A model generated the notes under the pieces. The model made no database searches and was not told the DNA's origin. It was given only the letters and a program-made list of their open reading frames with translations. The translations under genes were made by a program, and so were the position numbers. A stretch of DNA of 64,000 bases from Leeuwenhoekiella aestuarii (GTDB taxonomy: Bacteria > Bacteroidota > Bacteroidia > Flavobacteriales > Flavobacteriaceae): contig NZ_QOVJ01000001.1 in the NCBI RefSeq assembly GCF_004104055.1, positions 496,001-560,000 on the forward strand, read 5' to 3'. Shown in pieces: positions 50,676 through 59,600 of this stretch (its first letter is position 1; every line of letters starts with the position of its first letter).

Positions 50676-50807
50676 GTGCGGGCCGCACGGGCAAAAAGTG
50701 CGAGCCACACGGGCAAAAAGTGCGAGCCGCACGGGCAAAAAGTGCGAGCCACACCGGCTAAAAGTGCGAGCTGCACCGGCTAAAAGTGCGGGCCGCACGA
50801 GCTAAAC
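50676..50807 (+). repeat. Six tandem 22-bp GC-rich repeats
   Basis: Six uninterrupted 22-bp units start at 50676, 50698, 50720, 50742, 50764 and 50786, beginning at the first base after the receptor stop. Each unit starts GTGCGRGCC and has an inner dyad (GTGCG...CGCAC or a close variant), then an A-rich tail. The later units drift (GGGC to GGCT or AGCT). The thioredoxin-like gene begins 9 bases after the array. The GC-rich hairpin-forming units stand out in an AT-rich genome. Confidence 0.9.
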
Positions 50808-50816
50808 TGGATTACT

Positions 50817-51284
50817 ATGAAAAAAATACTCCTATTTCTCTTTCTTACCTGCGGAAACCTTGCAGCTCAGGACCGGGAGCAAATCAACTGGCTGAGCTGG
50901 GAGCAACTGGAAGACGCTTTAAATGAAGAACCGAAAAAGACCTTTGTCTTTTTTCACGCAGACTGGTGTGCTTACTGTAAAAAAATAGACCGCGTCGTGT
51001 TTACAAAACCCGAGGTGATCAAAAAAATTAATGCCGAATATTACACCGTTCGTATGGACGCCGAAACGACAGATACCATTCGGTTTGACGGGCAAACCTT
51101 TACAAACCGGCAGGCATTGACCAAACGCAACGGCGTGCACGACCTGGCTTTGCTTTTGGGCTCCCGTCCTGAGAAATCCTTTTCCTTACCGGTAACCTTA
51201 TTTTTTGATGAGCAATTTGCACTAAAACAGCGCGTTTTTGAGTACTATACTTCTTCGGAGCTCTTAAAAATTTTGGAACAATAA
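50817..51284 (+). CDS. Secreted thioredoxin-like protein
   Basis: The 155 aa protein has a signal peptide (MKKILLFLFLTCGNLAAQ). A thioredoxin fold follows, with active site W-C-A-Y-C near residues 50-54 (FFHADWCAYCKKIDRVVF) and a cis-Pro segment SLPVTLFFDEQF. The layout resembles thioredoxin_7/DUF255-like proteins. It probably reduces or isomerises disulfides in the periplasm. It lies 141 bases after the TonB receptor on the same strand, across the repeat array, and may be co-transcribed. Confidence 0.85.
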   Translation: MKKILLFLFLTCGNLAAQDREQINWLSWEQLEDALNEEPKKTFVFFHADWCAYCKKIDRVVFTKPEVIKKINAEYYTVRMDAETTDTIRFDGQTFTNRQALTKRNGVHDLALLLGSRPEKSFSLPVTLFFDEQFALKQRVFEYYTSSELLKILEQ

Positions 51285-51334
51285 ACACCTTTGATTTTGC
51301 GGTATTGTTGAATAAGTTCTAGCTTTAAACCGCT

Positions 51335-52483
51335 ATGCAAAACACGTCTTTAGACTACGATTACATTATTTTGGGCGCCGGCCTCTCCGGATTGATGCTG
51401 GCCAAAGCAGTAGTTAGTGATCTATACTTTAAGGATAAGTCTATTTTAATTCTCGATAAAAGCGACAAAAACACCAACGACCGCACCTGGTGCTTTTGGA
51501 GCGAAAACACGCAGGATTGGGATGCGATTATTTCTAAAAAATGGGAATCGATTTTGTTTAAAGGCGAAATTTTTAAGGCTGAAATTCCGCTTAAAAATTA
51601 CAGCTATAACAAAATAGAGGGAATCGATTTTTACGAGTCCGTTTTTAAAACACTTTCGGCTTCTAAGCAAGTTACCTTTAAAACGGAAGCATTCCAGAAC
51701 CTGACGGAAACAGAGAACGGAGTTGAAGTCACTACCTCACAAAGTACCTATAAAGCGACCAAGGTTTTTAGCAGTATCCTTCCACCGGAACGGCTAAAAA
51801 ATCAAACGCAATTCCCGGTTTTACAGCAGCATTTTATCGGTTGGGAAGTGCGCACGCAAGAGCACGTATTTGAACCGGAAGTCGCGACTTTTATGGATTT
51901 TAGCATTGCGCAACGCGGAAATACCCGTTTTATGTATGTGTTGCCCACCGCTTCTAATAAAGCGCTGGTAGAATACACGTTGTTCTCAGAACACCTCTTG
52001 CCCGATGCGGAATATGAAGCCGCTATTGAAGATTATATGGAAGCTTTGGGCGCATCTGAATATGAAATCACGGCCACCGAGAACGGCTGCATCCCGATGA
52101 CCGCCTACCCCTTTGAGCAGCACAACACCAAAAACCTGATGCATATAGGCACGGCAGGGGGCTGGACGCGGGGCAGTACCGGATTTACTTTTAGCTATAC
52201 CCTGAAGCGTACCGCCGAACTTGTAGCCTTTCTGAAACAGGAAACCAATCTTAGTAAATTCAACATCAACGACCGCTACCGCTGGTACGACAAACTTTTT
52301 CTGGACGTCCTGTACCGCAAAAATGAGCAGGGTGCTGCCTTATTTACGCAGATGTTCAAAAAAAATGATATTGCTAAAATCTTTCGATTTCTGGACGGCA
52401 CGAGTAGTTTAAAAGAAGATCTGGAAATCATCTGGAGTCTGCCGAAGCAAGAATTCATCAAGTCTTTTTTTCACCTCAAATAA
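51335..52483 (+). CDS. crtY: Lycopene beta-cyclase (CrtY/CrtL family)
   Basis: The 382 aa FAD/NAD(P)-binding enzyme has a dinucleotide motif GAGLSG (residues 14-19). The cyclase hallmark DRTWCFW follows near residue 50. MDFSIAQRGNTRFMYVLPT and GCIPMT..PF...NLMHIGTAGGWTRGSTGFTF are typical of lycopene cyclases. It converts lycopene to beta-carotene, the branch toward flavobacterial carotenoids such as zeaxanthin. Other crt genes are not in this window. Confidence 0.9.
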   Translation: MQNTSLDYDYIILGAGLSGLMLAKAVVSDLYFKDKSILILDKSDKNTNDRTWCFWSENTQDWDAIISKKWESILFKGEIFKAEIPLKNYSYNKIEGIDFYESVFKTLSASKQVTFKTEAFQNLTETENGVEVTTSQSTYKATKVFSSILPPERLKNQTQFPVLQQHFIGWEVRTQEHVFEPEVATFMDFSIAQRGNTRFMYVLPTASNKALVEYTLFSEHLLPDAEYEAAIEDYMEALGASEYEITATENGCIPMTAYPFEQHNTKNLMHIGTAGGWTRGSTGFTFSYTLKRTAELVAFLKQETNLSKFNINDRYRWYDKLFLDVLYRKNEQGAALFTQMFKKNDIAKIFRFLDGTSSLKEDLEIIWSLPKQEFIKSFFHLK

Positions 52484-52526
52484 GCATTACGCATTTGTTT
52501 ATCTTTGATTTTTACAACTAATCGAA

Positions 52527-53465
52527 GTGATGGATATTAAGAATACCAGTCTTGAGGATTTCTACAAAGAAGCCGCAGCCTTTACCGGTAAAGATCTCAA
52601 TAGCATTTTGCCGCCTGAGATTCATAAAGAAATAGGACACTTCAACATTTTTGATATCGCAGAAACCATCAGCGAAGTCAAGAAGAACAATCAGATGCCT
52701 TACAACCGGCGTGCGTATTACAAAATAAGTCTTATTCGTGGGAAAAACAGGGCCGAATATGCAGATAAGGTCATCGAGATCAATGCTAACGCGTTGCTTT
52801 TTGCCACTCCAAAAGTACCCTATCACTGGGTACCGCTTGATGAAAATCAGCAAGGCAACTTTTGTGTCTTTACCGATGCTTTTTTGATGCAAAGTAAAAG
52901 CGGTATCAAGCTGGATCAACTGCCTATCTTTAAGCCTGGAAGTCTTCCGGTATTTGAAATTACTGATGAACAGGCCCAAGAAATCGCAGGGATCTTTGAT
53001 AAAATGACAGCAGAAATAAACTCAGATTACGAGTTTAAATACGATTTGCTACGCACTTATTTGATTGAACTCATTCACTACGGTCAAAAACTTAAACCTG
53101 GGCATCAAATCCAGGAAGGGCAACATGCTGCTAAACGCATTGTTTCTCTATTTATAGAGTTATTAGAACGTCAATTTCCGATAGAATCACCCAACCAAAG
53201 ACTTAGCTTACGCTCTGCAAAACAATATGCCGAACGCCTTGCTATTCACGTAAATCACCTCAACAAAGTTTTAAAAGAAAACCTGGGAAACACGACCACA
53301 GAGATCATTACCAAGCGTATGCTTCAGGAAGCAAAAATCCTGCTTAAACAAACCGACTGGACCGTTTCGGAAATTGCTTTTAGTTTAGGTTTTGAAGAAG
53401 TGGCGCATTTCTCCAACTTCTTTAAAAAACAAACCAATCTTTCTCCGCTCCATTTCAGAAATTGA
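52527..53465 (+). CDS. AraC-family transcriptional regulator
   Basis: The 312 aa protein has an N-terminal cupin-like sensor domain (about 20-185, including YYKISLIRGKNRAEYADKVIEINANALLFATPKVPYHW). A C-terminal double HTH (about 210-312) reads YAERLAIHVNHLNKVLKENLGNTTTEII, and TDWTVSEIAFSLGFEEVAHFSNFFKKQTNLSPLHFR. It probably activates the SDR gene 102 bases downstream, a common AraC-oxidoreductase pairing. The inducer is unknown. Confidence 0.9.
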   Translation: MMDIKNTSLEDFYKEAAAFTGKDLNSILPPEIHKEIGHFNIFDIAETISEVKKNNQMPYNRRAYYKISLIRGKNRAEYADKVIEINANALLFATPKVPYHWVPLDENQQGNFCVFTDAFLMQSKSGIKLDQLPIFKPGSLPVFEITDEQAQEIAGIFDKMTAEINSDYEFKYDLLRTYLIELIHYGQKLKPGHQIQEGQHAAKRIVSLFIELLERQFPIESPNQRLSLRSAKQYAERLAIHVNHLNKVLKENLGNTTTEIITKRMLQEAKILLKQTDWTVSEIAFSLGFEEVAHFSNFFKKQTNLSPLHFRN

Positions 53466-53567
53466 AGGCTTATGATTTGAATTTTGCAAACAACCCTTTG
53501 ATGTTTGCAACTAAAGCAACTGCATTTCTAAGACCTTTGTACTGTCTTTTAATCTAAAAAAATACAG

Positions 53568-54332
53568 ATGGAAACTAGAAACAAAATAGCACTAATAACC
53601 GGTGCAAGTCGCGGTTTGGGAAGAAATATGGCCTTAAGCCTTGCCAAAAAAGGAACCGATATTCTATTTACGTACCACAGCAACAAAGCAGCTGCAGATG
53701 GAGTGATAAAAGAGATCAATACTCTAGGTCAAAAAGCATTAGCGCTACAGTTAGACACCGCTAAAGTAGCAAGCTTTGCTAATTTTATTGCTGAGGCTAC
53801 AACGCACTTAAAAGAAGAAACAGGCAACTCAAATTTTGATTTTTTAATAAATAATGCAGGGACTGCTTTATATGCCCCTTTTATGCAAACGACAGAAGAG
53901 CAGTATGACGAGATGGTAAACATTCATCACAAAGGCGTATTTTTTCTGACTCAAAAAGCGCTTCCATTTATGAATGATGGTGGTAGCATTATCAATATAT
54001 CTTCTGGTTTAGCGCGTTTTAGCCTACCGGGATCTTCAACTTATGCCTCTATGAAAGGTGCTGTGGAAGTCCTTACACGTTATCTGGCAAAAGAGTTGGG
54101 AGATCGTAAAATCACAGCAAATGTGGTCGCACCGGGAGCAATAGAAACCGATTTTGGTAATGGTCACGTGCGCGATGATGCAAAGACTAACGAAATGGTT
54201 GCAAGTATGACCGCTTTAGGGCGTGCCGGTTTACCGGAAGACATAGGAGGTGTCGTTGCCTTTTTATGTTCACCGGAAGCCCGCTGGATTAACGGTCAGC
54301 GTATTGAAGTTTCAGGAGGAATGATGCTTTAA
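53568..54332 (+). CDS. Short-chain dehydrogenase/reductase
   Basis: The 254 aa classical SDR has a cofactor motif TGASRGLG (residues 11-18), NNAG near 94, catalytic Ser in INISSGL, and Y-A-S-M-K near 164. WINGQRIEVSGGMML is the usual SDR C-terminus. The Arg/Lys-bearing region after the glycine motif suggests NADPH. The substrate is unknown. It lies downstream of the AraC regulator and ends at a strong terminator. Confidence 0.92.
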   Translation: METRNKIALITGASRGLGRNMALSLAKKGTDILFTYHSNKAAADGVIKEINTLGQKALALQLDTAKVASFANFIAEATTHLKEETGNSNFDFLINNAGTALYAPFMQTTEEQYDEMVNIHHKGVFFLTQKALPFMNDGGSIINISSGLARFSLPGSSTYASMKGAVEVLTRYLAKELGDRKITANVVAPGAIETDFGNGHVRDDAKTNEMVASMTALGRAGLPEDIGGVVAFLCSPEARWINGQRIEVSGGMML

Positions 54333-54346
54333 ACCATTTAAAAATA

Positions 54347-54383
54347 AAAAAGGAGGTGTTGATCAAATCAACACCTCCTTTTT
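54347..54383. terminator. Strong bidirectional terminator
   Basis: A 17-bp perfect stem (54347-54363, 54367-54383) with loop CAA and A/T-run ends lies between the SDR gene and the convergent GH43-like gene. Confidence 0.92.
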
Positions 54384-54384
54384 A

Positions 54385-55374
54385 TTAAGGCTTGTAGGGC
54401 CCCACAACCTCTAAGGTATCACCAGACAGGTCTACTTCAAACAAATGCGGAACCCTATGATAATTTCCATTTACCACTTCGTGACTGTGAACCGCCATCA
54501 AATCCTTGCCATCAAAAGAGGTAAATAACATCCCGTGGCCAAAATTACGCGGTGTAATGGGTTCTTCTTCCTGAATCCACGGGCCATCTAACGTACCGCT
54601 TTTTGAATAGGCGACCCCCTGAACGTATTCATCATAAATCCAGCTGGTCCAGATCATCCCCAGTTTTCCGGTTTCCGTATTGAATACAAAAGGACCGTCT
54701 GTTACTTTACTTTTCTTATCCTTTCCATTCTGGTCTTTTTCGCGGCTCCATGGTGAATCACTGGCTTTAAAAAGCAAGACTCCTGCTCCCACCGAACCGC
54801 TTAAGTCGGGTTTCAGTTCTATTTTTTCCATCGTACCGTTGCCGTTCTGCAACCATTCCCAACAATAGATCATATAGGGTTTTCCGTCTGTGTCAACCCA
54901 AAATGTCCCATCAAGTGTTGGTTTGTGTGCCGGCAAATAACTCTCATCTTCCATGGGTTTGTAGGGACCGTCTGGAGTATCGCTTACTAAAATATGACTG
55001 GCGCGACGTTCTATTGGGTTTCCATCTACGGTATCAATCATTAATTCCCGATTCGTAAACGTCGCAAAGTCATAATATTTCCCCTTGTATTGATGCAGTT
55101 CTGCTGCCCAGATCATCGGGTTGGGTCCCATCCACGAATCAGGGTCTGTATCTGTTATTTTAAAAGGTCCTTCCCAATACTTAAGGTCTTTACTCTTCCA
55201 GAGCTTTCCTCCTGTACCGGTCATATAGTAGGTTTGTGAAGCTTCATCCGCTAAAATATAAGGGTCGCTCAACCGAATAGCATCTAAGGGAATATTCTTT
55301 TTTGCTTTAAATCGCTGCCCAAAAACTGTTGCAATCATAAAAAGCGCTAAAACCAATACTAAACTTTTTTTCAT
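54385..55374 (-). CDS. Secreted family 43-like glycoside hydrolase
   Basis: The 329 aa protein has a signal peptide (MKKSLVLVLALFMIATVFGQ). A five-bladed propeller of the GH43 type follows: IRLSDPYILADEASQTYYMTGT with the likely catalytic Asp, MIWAAELHQYKGKYYDFATFTN, DGTFWVDTDGKPYMIYCWEW, VTDGPFVFNTETGKLGMIWTS and GHGMLFTSFDGKDLMAVHSH. GH43 enzymes usually act on arabinose-, xylose- or galactose-containing glycans. No SusC/D pair is adjacent. Activity is inferred from the fold only. Confidence 0.8.
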   Translation of the reverse strand: MKKSLVLVLALFMIATVFGQRFKAKKNIPLDAIRLSDPYILADEASQTYYMTGTGGKLWKSKDLKYWEGPFKITDTDPDSWMGPNPMIWAAELHQYKGKYYDFATFTNRELMIDTVDGNPIERRASHILVSDTPDGPYKPMEDESYLPAHKPTLDGTFWVDTDGKPYMIYCWEWLQNGNGTMEKIELKPDLSGSVGAGVLLFKASDSPWSREKDQNGKDKKSKVTDGPFVFNTETGKLGMIWTSWIYDEYVQGVAYSKSGTLDGPWIQEEEPITPRNFGHGMLFTSFDGKDLMAVHSHEVVNGNYHRVPHLFEVDLSGDTLEVVGPYKP

Positions 55375-55427
55375 ATCAAAAACGGTATCAAAATACCCTG
55401 AAACTTACTGATTTTAATTTAGATCCA

Positions 55428-56597
55428 TCAATGTGAGTGTCCCTCAGAACCCTCTTTAATGAGTTCAAAAGCACCATTAACTAAGAATTGAGCCCCCTTA
55501 GGAAAATCGGCTGCATTTTTAATTTCAACAAAGCCCTTGCGTGTTTTACCTGTTTCAACCGCAACTCTATTAAAAAAATAAGCTCCCTGCTCGTGCTCTT
55601 GCAATTGTAAAGTATAATAGGCATCCCCCAGATTCGCAACAGCTTCTTCCGGAAGTGCCATCGCAGTACTTTCTCCGGTTTCGATTTGTGCCTCAATAAA
55701 CATGCCTACTGCAAAATTAGGTGTAGTTGACTCGTTTTCTAAATGCCCATGAACGGTAACCGTTCGACCTTCCTGATTCAACGAATTCCCGATTAAATGC
55801 ACTTCGCCTTCGTAAAAAGTATTGGAAGATTCAGGGATTTTAAATTTAATTTTTTGTCCTTTTTTTACTTTAAGCATATCGCTCTCAAACACTTTAAGCT
55901 CCAGGTGAATATGATCTATATCTACGATTTCCATAATAGGATCTGCAGCCGAAACATAGCTTCCCTTACTCACAAAAGTCTCTGCGATGGTACCCGTAAT
56001 CGGTGCATAGATACGGGCCTGAGATGTGTAATCACCTTGTAATACACGTTCCGGACTTATGTGTAGCATTTGTAACTTTTTACGTAAGCCGGTATAGGTA
56101 GCTACGCTGCGTTTATAGTCGCTTTCTGCCTTTAAAAAACTCTTTTGAGAAGTGATGTTCTCTTCAACTAAAGCTTGTTGACGCTCATATTCAGATCTCA
56201 GGTAATTAAGCTGCTCTGCTAATTCCTGAAACTGCTGCTGAATGGCTACAAACTCAGGATTCTCAAGCGTTATCAAAACCTGTCCTTTTTTGACCGCATC
56301 ACCTATCAACAGCGGGTTATCTTTAATATAACCGCCCATAAATGCAGTTATTACCGCCCTGTTTTCTGGCGGAACATCGATCATTCCACTGGCCTCAACC
56401 CAGTCTGGAAATGTAGTTTCTTCAATAGTGCTAAGGGTCATCCCTGCATTTTTAAATTGTGCCTGAGTTACCGTAACATCTGCCTGATTCTCAAGAGATG
56501 CTTCAGTAGTATCCCCTTGTTTTTCTTTAGTTCCGCAACTTATCATCAAAATCATCAGACTAATTTGCGCGAGTATTTGTATTGAATTTTTCATCAT
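55428..56597 (-). CDS. Heavy-metal RND efflux periplasmic adaptor (CusB/CzcB-like), lipoprotein
   Basis: I place the start at 56597 (or 56594), giving about 389 aa with a lipoprotein signal (lipobox MISC). An upstream frame to 56714 overlaps the pump gene and is not credible. The mature protein has an adaptor barrel-sandwich (GGYIKDNPLLIGDAVKKGQVLITLENPE), an alpha-hairpin (QQFQELAEQLNYLRSEYERQQALVEENITSQKSFLKAESDYKRS) and beta-barrel domains. It links the inner-membrane pump to the outer-membrane channel. A His-containing tail (EGSEGHSH) may bind metal. It lies 7 bases downstream of the pump gene. Confidence 0.9.
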   Translation of the reverse strand: MMKNSIQILAQISLMILMISCGTKEKQGDTTEASLENQADVTVTQAQFKNAGMTLSTIEETTFPDWVEASGMIDVPPENRAVITAFMGGYIKDNPLLIGDAVKKGQVLITLENPEFVAIQQQFQELAEQLNYLRSEYERQQALVEENITSQKSFLKAESDYKRSVATYTGLRKKLQMLHISPERVLQGDYTSQARIYAPITGTIAETFVSKGSYVSAADPIMEIVDIDHIHLELKVFESDMLKVKKGQKIKFKIPESSNTFYEGEVHLIGNSLNQEGRTVTVHGHLENESTTPNFAVGMFIEAQIETGESTAMALPEEAVANLGDAYYTLQLQEHEQGAYFFNRVAVETGKTRKGFVEIKNAADFPKGAQFLVNGAFELIKEGSEGHSH

Positions 56598-56604
56598 TAT
56601 GTCT

Positions 56605-59600
56605 TTAAAGTAGCATATAGTTGAGTTGAATAACGGTCTGGTTATACTGATGCAGACTCTCCAGGTAAGCGAGTTTGATATTATACGCCTGCTGCAAAAT
56701 CTGGATGTATTCAAAGAAATTCACCTCCCCGTTTTTATAACTTGAAACCGCTGTTTTCTCGAGTTCGTCGGCCAGCGCTTTACCTTCAGTATCATAATAC
56801 CTAAGGCTTTCGGCATATTTATTAAGATCGCTTTGAAGACCTGTAATTCGAGCCTGAAGCTGAATTTTATAATTTGCTGCCTCCTGACTTACCGCCCGGG
56901 CTTCTATTTTTGCCGTTTTTATACGGCTGGAAGCACCAGAAAAGAATAAAGGAATCTTCACTCCAAACTGATACCCAATCAGGTTTTTATCTAATCCGTC
57001 ATTAGATCCCTGAAAATAATTCACGGTCAGATCTGGCAAGAGTTGTTGGCTACTGAGCTTTTGCTGTGCTTCGGCCAGATCTATTTTAGAATCGTAAAAC
57101 GCCTTAGCTACTGCACTGTTTTCTTGCGTGCTAGTGGGTAAAAGGCGTTGAATAGGCCCGGGTCTGACCCAAAGCGTATCTACCTGTACCAACTGCTTCA
57201 AATGTATTTGAGCAGCCTGAAACTCTTCGCCAATTTGTTTACGTTGCGTTTCTATTTCTTTTTGTTTGGCTTGCGCCGAAATTTTCTCCAGATAATTGCT
57301 TTCGCCCAGCTCAAACCGGCGCTTTGCCGCATAGGCAAAATTTTGATAAATACTGTCTAATCCATCATACAGCTGAAGCTTTTCGTTTACATATTGCAAG
57401 GTGTAATACGCATTAGCCAAACTACGCTCCAGTTCTAATTTTACGAGTTCTGCACGGGTTGCAGCAACGGTATAACTGGCCTTATTTGCTTTTGCCTGTG
57501 CAAAATAAACTGTAGGAAACGCAAACGACTGACTAACCCCAAAAACATCAATAGGTCTGTTGTTTGTAGCCAGATTGTTTTCGTCATAATGATAATAGAT
57601 TTCGGTTTTATCAAAAGAGAACGCACTGCCAATCGCTGCGCTTGCTGCGTCCGTTCGCAACCCGGCAGCTTTGATACCGGCATTATTTTTATAAGCCAAC
57701 TCTTTGACTTGCTCAAAACCACTTACCTCCTGAGCTTGTGCAAAACCACCCATTAAAATAAGAATAAGTAAGCTTGACGTTGTTTTATTTTTTAAACGCA
57801 TACTGCCTTCATTTTTCAATTCTTTATCAAACCAAGACACCAGAACCGGCAAGACTACCAGCGTAAGCAACGTTGCCGAGATCAGTCCACCTATTACCAC
57901 TGTAGCCAACGGACGTTGCACTTCGGCACCCGCATTTGTAGAAACTGCCATTGGTAAAAAGCCTAATGCTGCTGCAGTAGCTGTTAATAGTACTGCTCTT
58001 AGGCGATCTGTTGCACCGCGTGTTATGAGTTCGTGCATATCGGTTATCCCTTGTTTTTTCAATTCTTTAAAATGCTCGAGCATTACAATACCGTTGAGCA
58101 CCGCAATACCAAAAAGGGCAATAAAACCAACTCCTGCAGAGATACTAAAAGGCATATCGCGCAACCACAATAAAAATATTCCGCCTACAGCAGCAAGTGG
58201 GATCGCCGTAAAAATCAACAACGCTTCTTTAACCGAATTGAATGCGAAATACAGCATGATAAAAATGAGTAAGAGTGCCACGGGCACTGCAATTTGAAGC
58301 CTGGAAGTTGCACTCTGCAAATTCTCAAACTGTCCGCCATAGTCAATCGTATAACCGGCAGGTAACTTAATATTGGCTTTTACGCGTTTCTGAATTTCAT
58401 CTACTACAGACTGTAAATCTCGGTTACGCACATTGACACCGACTACAATACGCCGCCGCGTATCATCTCTTGATATTTTTGCTGCGCCTTTAGTATACCT
58501 GATCTCAGCGAGTTCGCTCAAGCGCACTTTACCAGCCATTGGGGTATCTACATACAGGTTTTGCAGATTATCTATGTCCTTTCGTTGTGATTCTTCAAGA
58601 CGCACCACCAGATCAAAACGCTTCTCCCCTTCAAAAATATTCCCAACCGTTTCCCCGGAAAAACCCATCTTAATAAGATCATTGATATCCGAAATATTCA
58701 ATCCGTAGCGGGCGATTTTAGCGCGGTTGTAGTTGACACTCATCTGCGGCAGGCCGGTAACTTTTTCTACCGAAATGTCTGCCGCTCCCTCAACATCAGC
58801 GATGAGATCCCGTATTTGATTTGCTTTTTGATTGAGCACCTCCAGGTCTTCACCAAAAATCTTAATCGCGATATCTGCCCGCACGCCGGTGATGAGTTCG
58901 TTAAAACGCATTTCGATCGGCTGAGTAAACTCAATTTCCATTCCGGGAATTATACTCAAGGCTTCTTTAAAACGCGCTGCAAGTTCGTCTTTAGAATCCG
59001 CAGACACCCATTCGCTTTTATCTTTAAGCGTGATGATCACGTCACTGTCTTCCATAGACATCGGGTCTGTAGGGACCTCTGCCGCACCAATACGACTAAC
59101 CACTTGCTTAACTTCGGGAAAACTATCGAGCAGTATTTTTTCAATTTGGGTAGTGCGTTCAATAGTTCCGCTAAGGGAAGTGCCGGTTTTTAATATAGGC
59201 TGTATCACAAAATCCCCTTCATCCAGTTGCGGTACAAACTCGCCTCCCATAGTCGTAAAAATATAGGCCGCAATCACCATAAGCCCTACGGAAAGACCTA
59301 TAACTAATTTTCTGGAGTCTAAAGCCCAGTGAATAACGCGCTCATAGTGACGCTTTAAGTAATTCACCAGGCGTACAGAAGTGTTTCGATCTGAAGGCGT
59401 TTCGGCTTTTAAAAACAGGGATGCTGCTACCGGAACATAGGTAAAACACAACAACATCGCGCCCATTACAGCAAAGCTGAACACCAATGCCATCGGTATA
59501 AACATTTTACCTTCTACCCCACTTAAAGAAAGAATAGGGATGAACACGATAAGAATGATCAATTGCCCAAAAACCGCTGAATTCATCATCGTAGAAGCAG

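Noticed and set aside
50458-50805. ORF running through the 22-bp repeats
   Set aside because: It starts inside the TonB receptor in another frame, and its repeat part is simply the translated tandem array.
50676-50807. CRISPR array
   Set aside because: The 22-bp units are directly abutting with no unique spacers and no cas genes nearby.
55428-56714. Adaptor protein starting at 56714
   Set aside because: The extra 39 residues overlap the pump's 3' end and precede a perfect lipoprotein signal at 56597.
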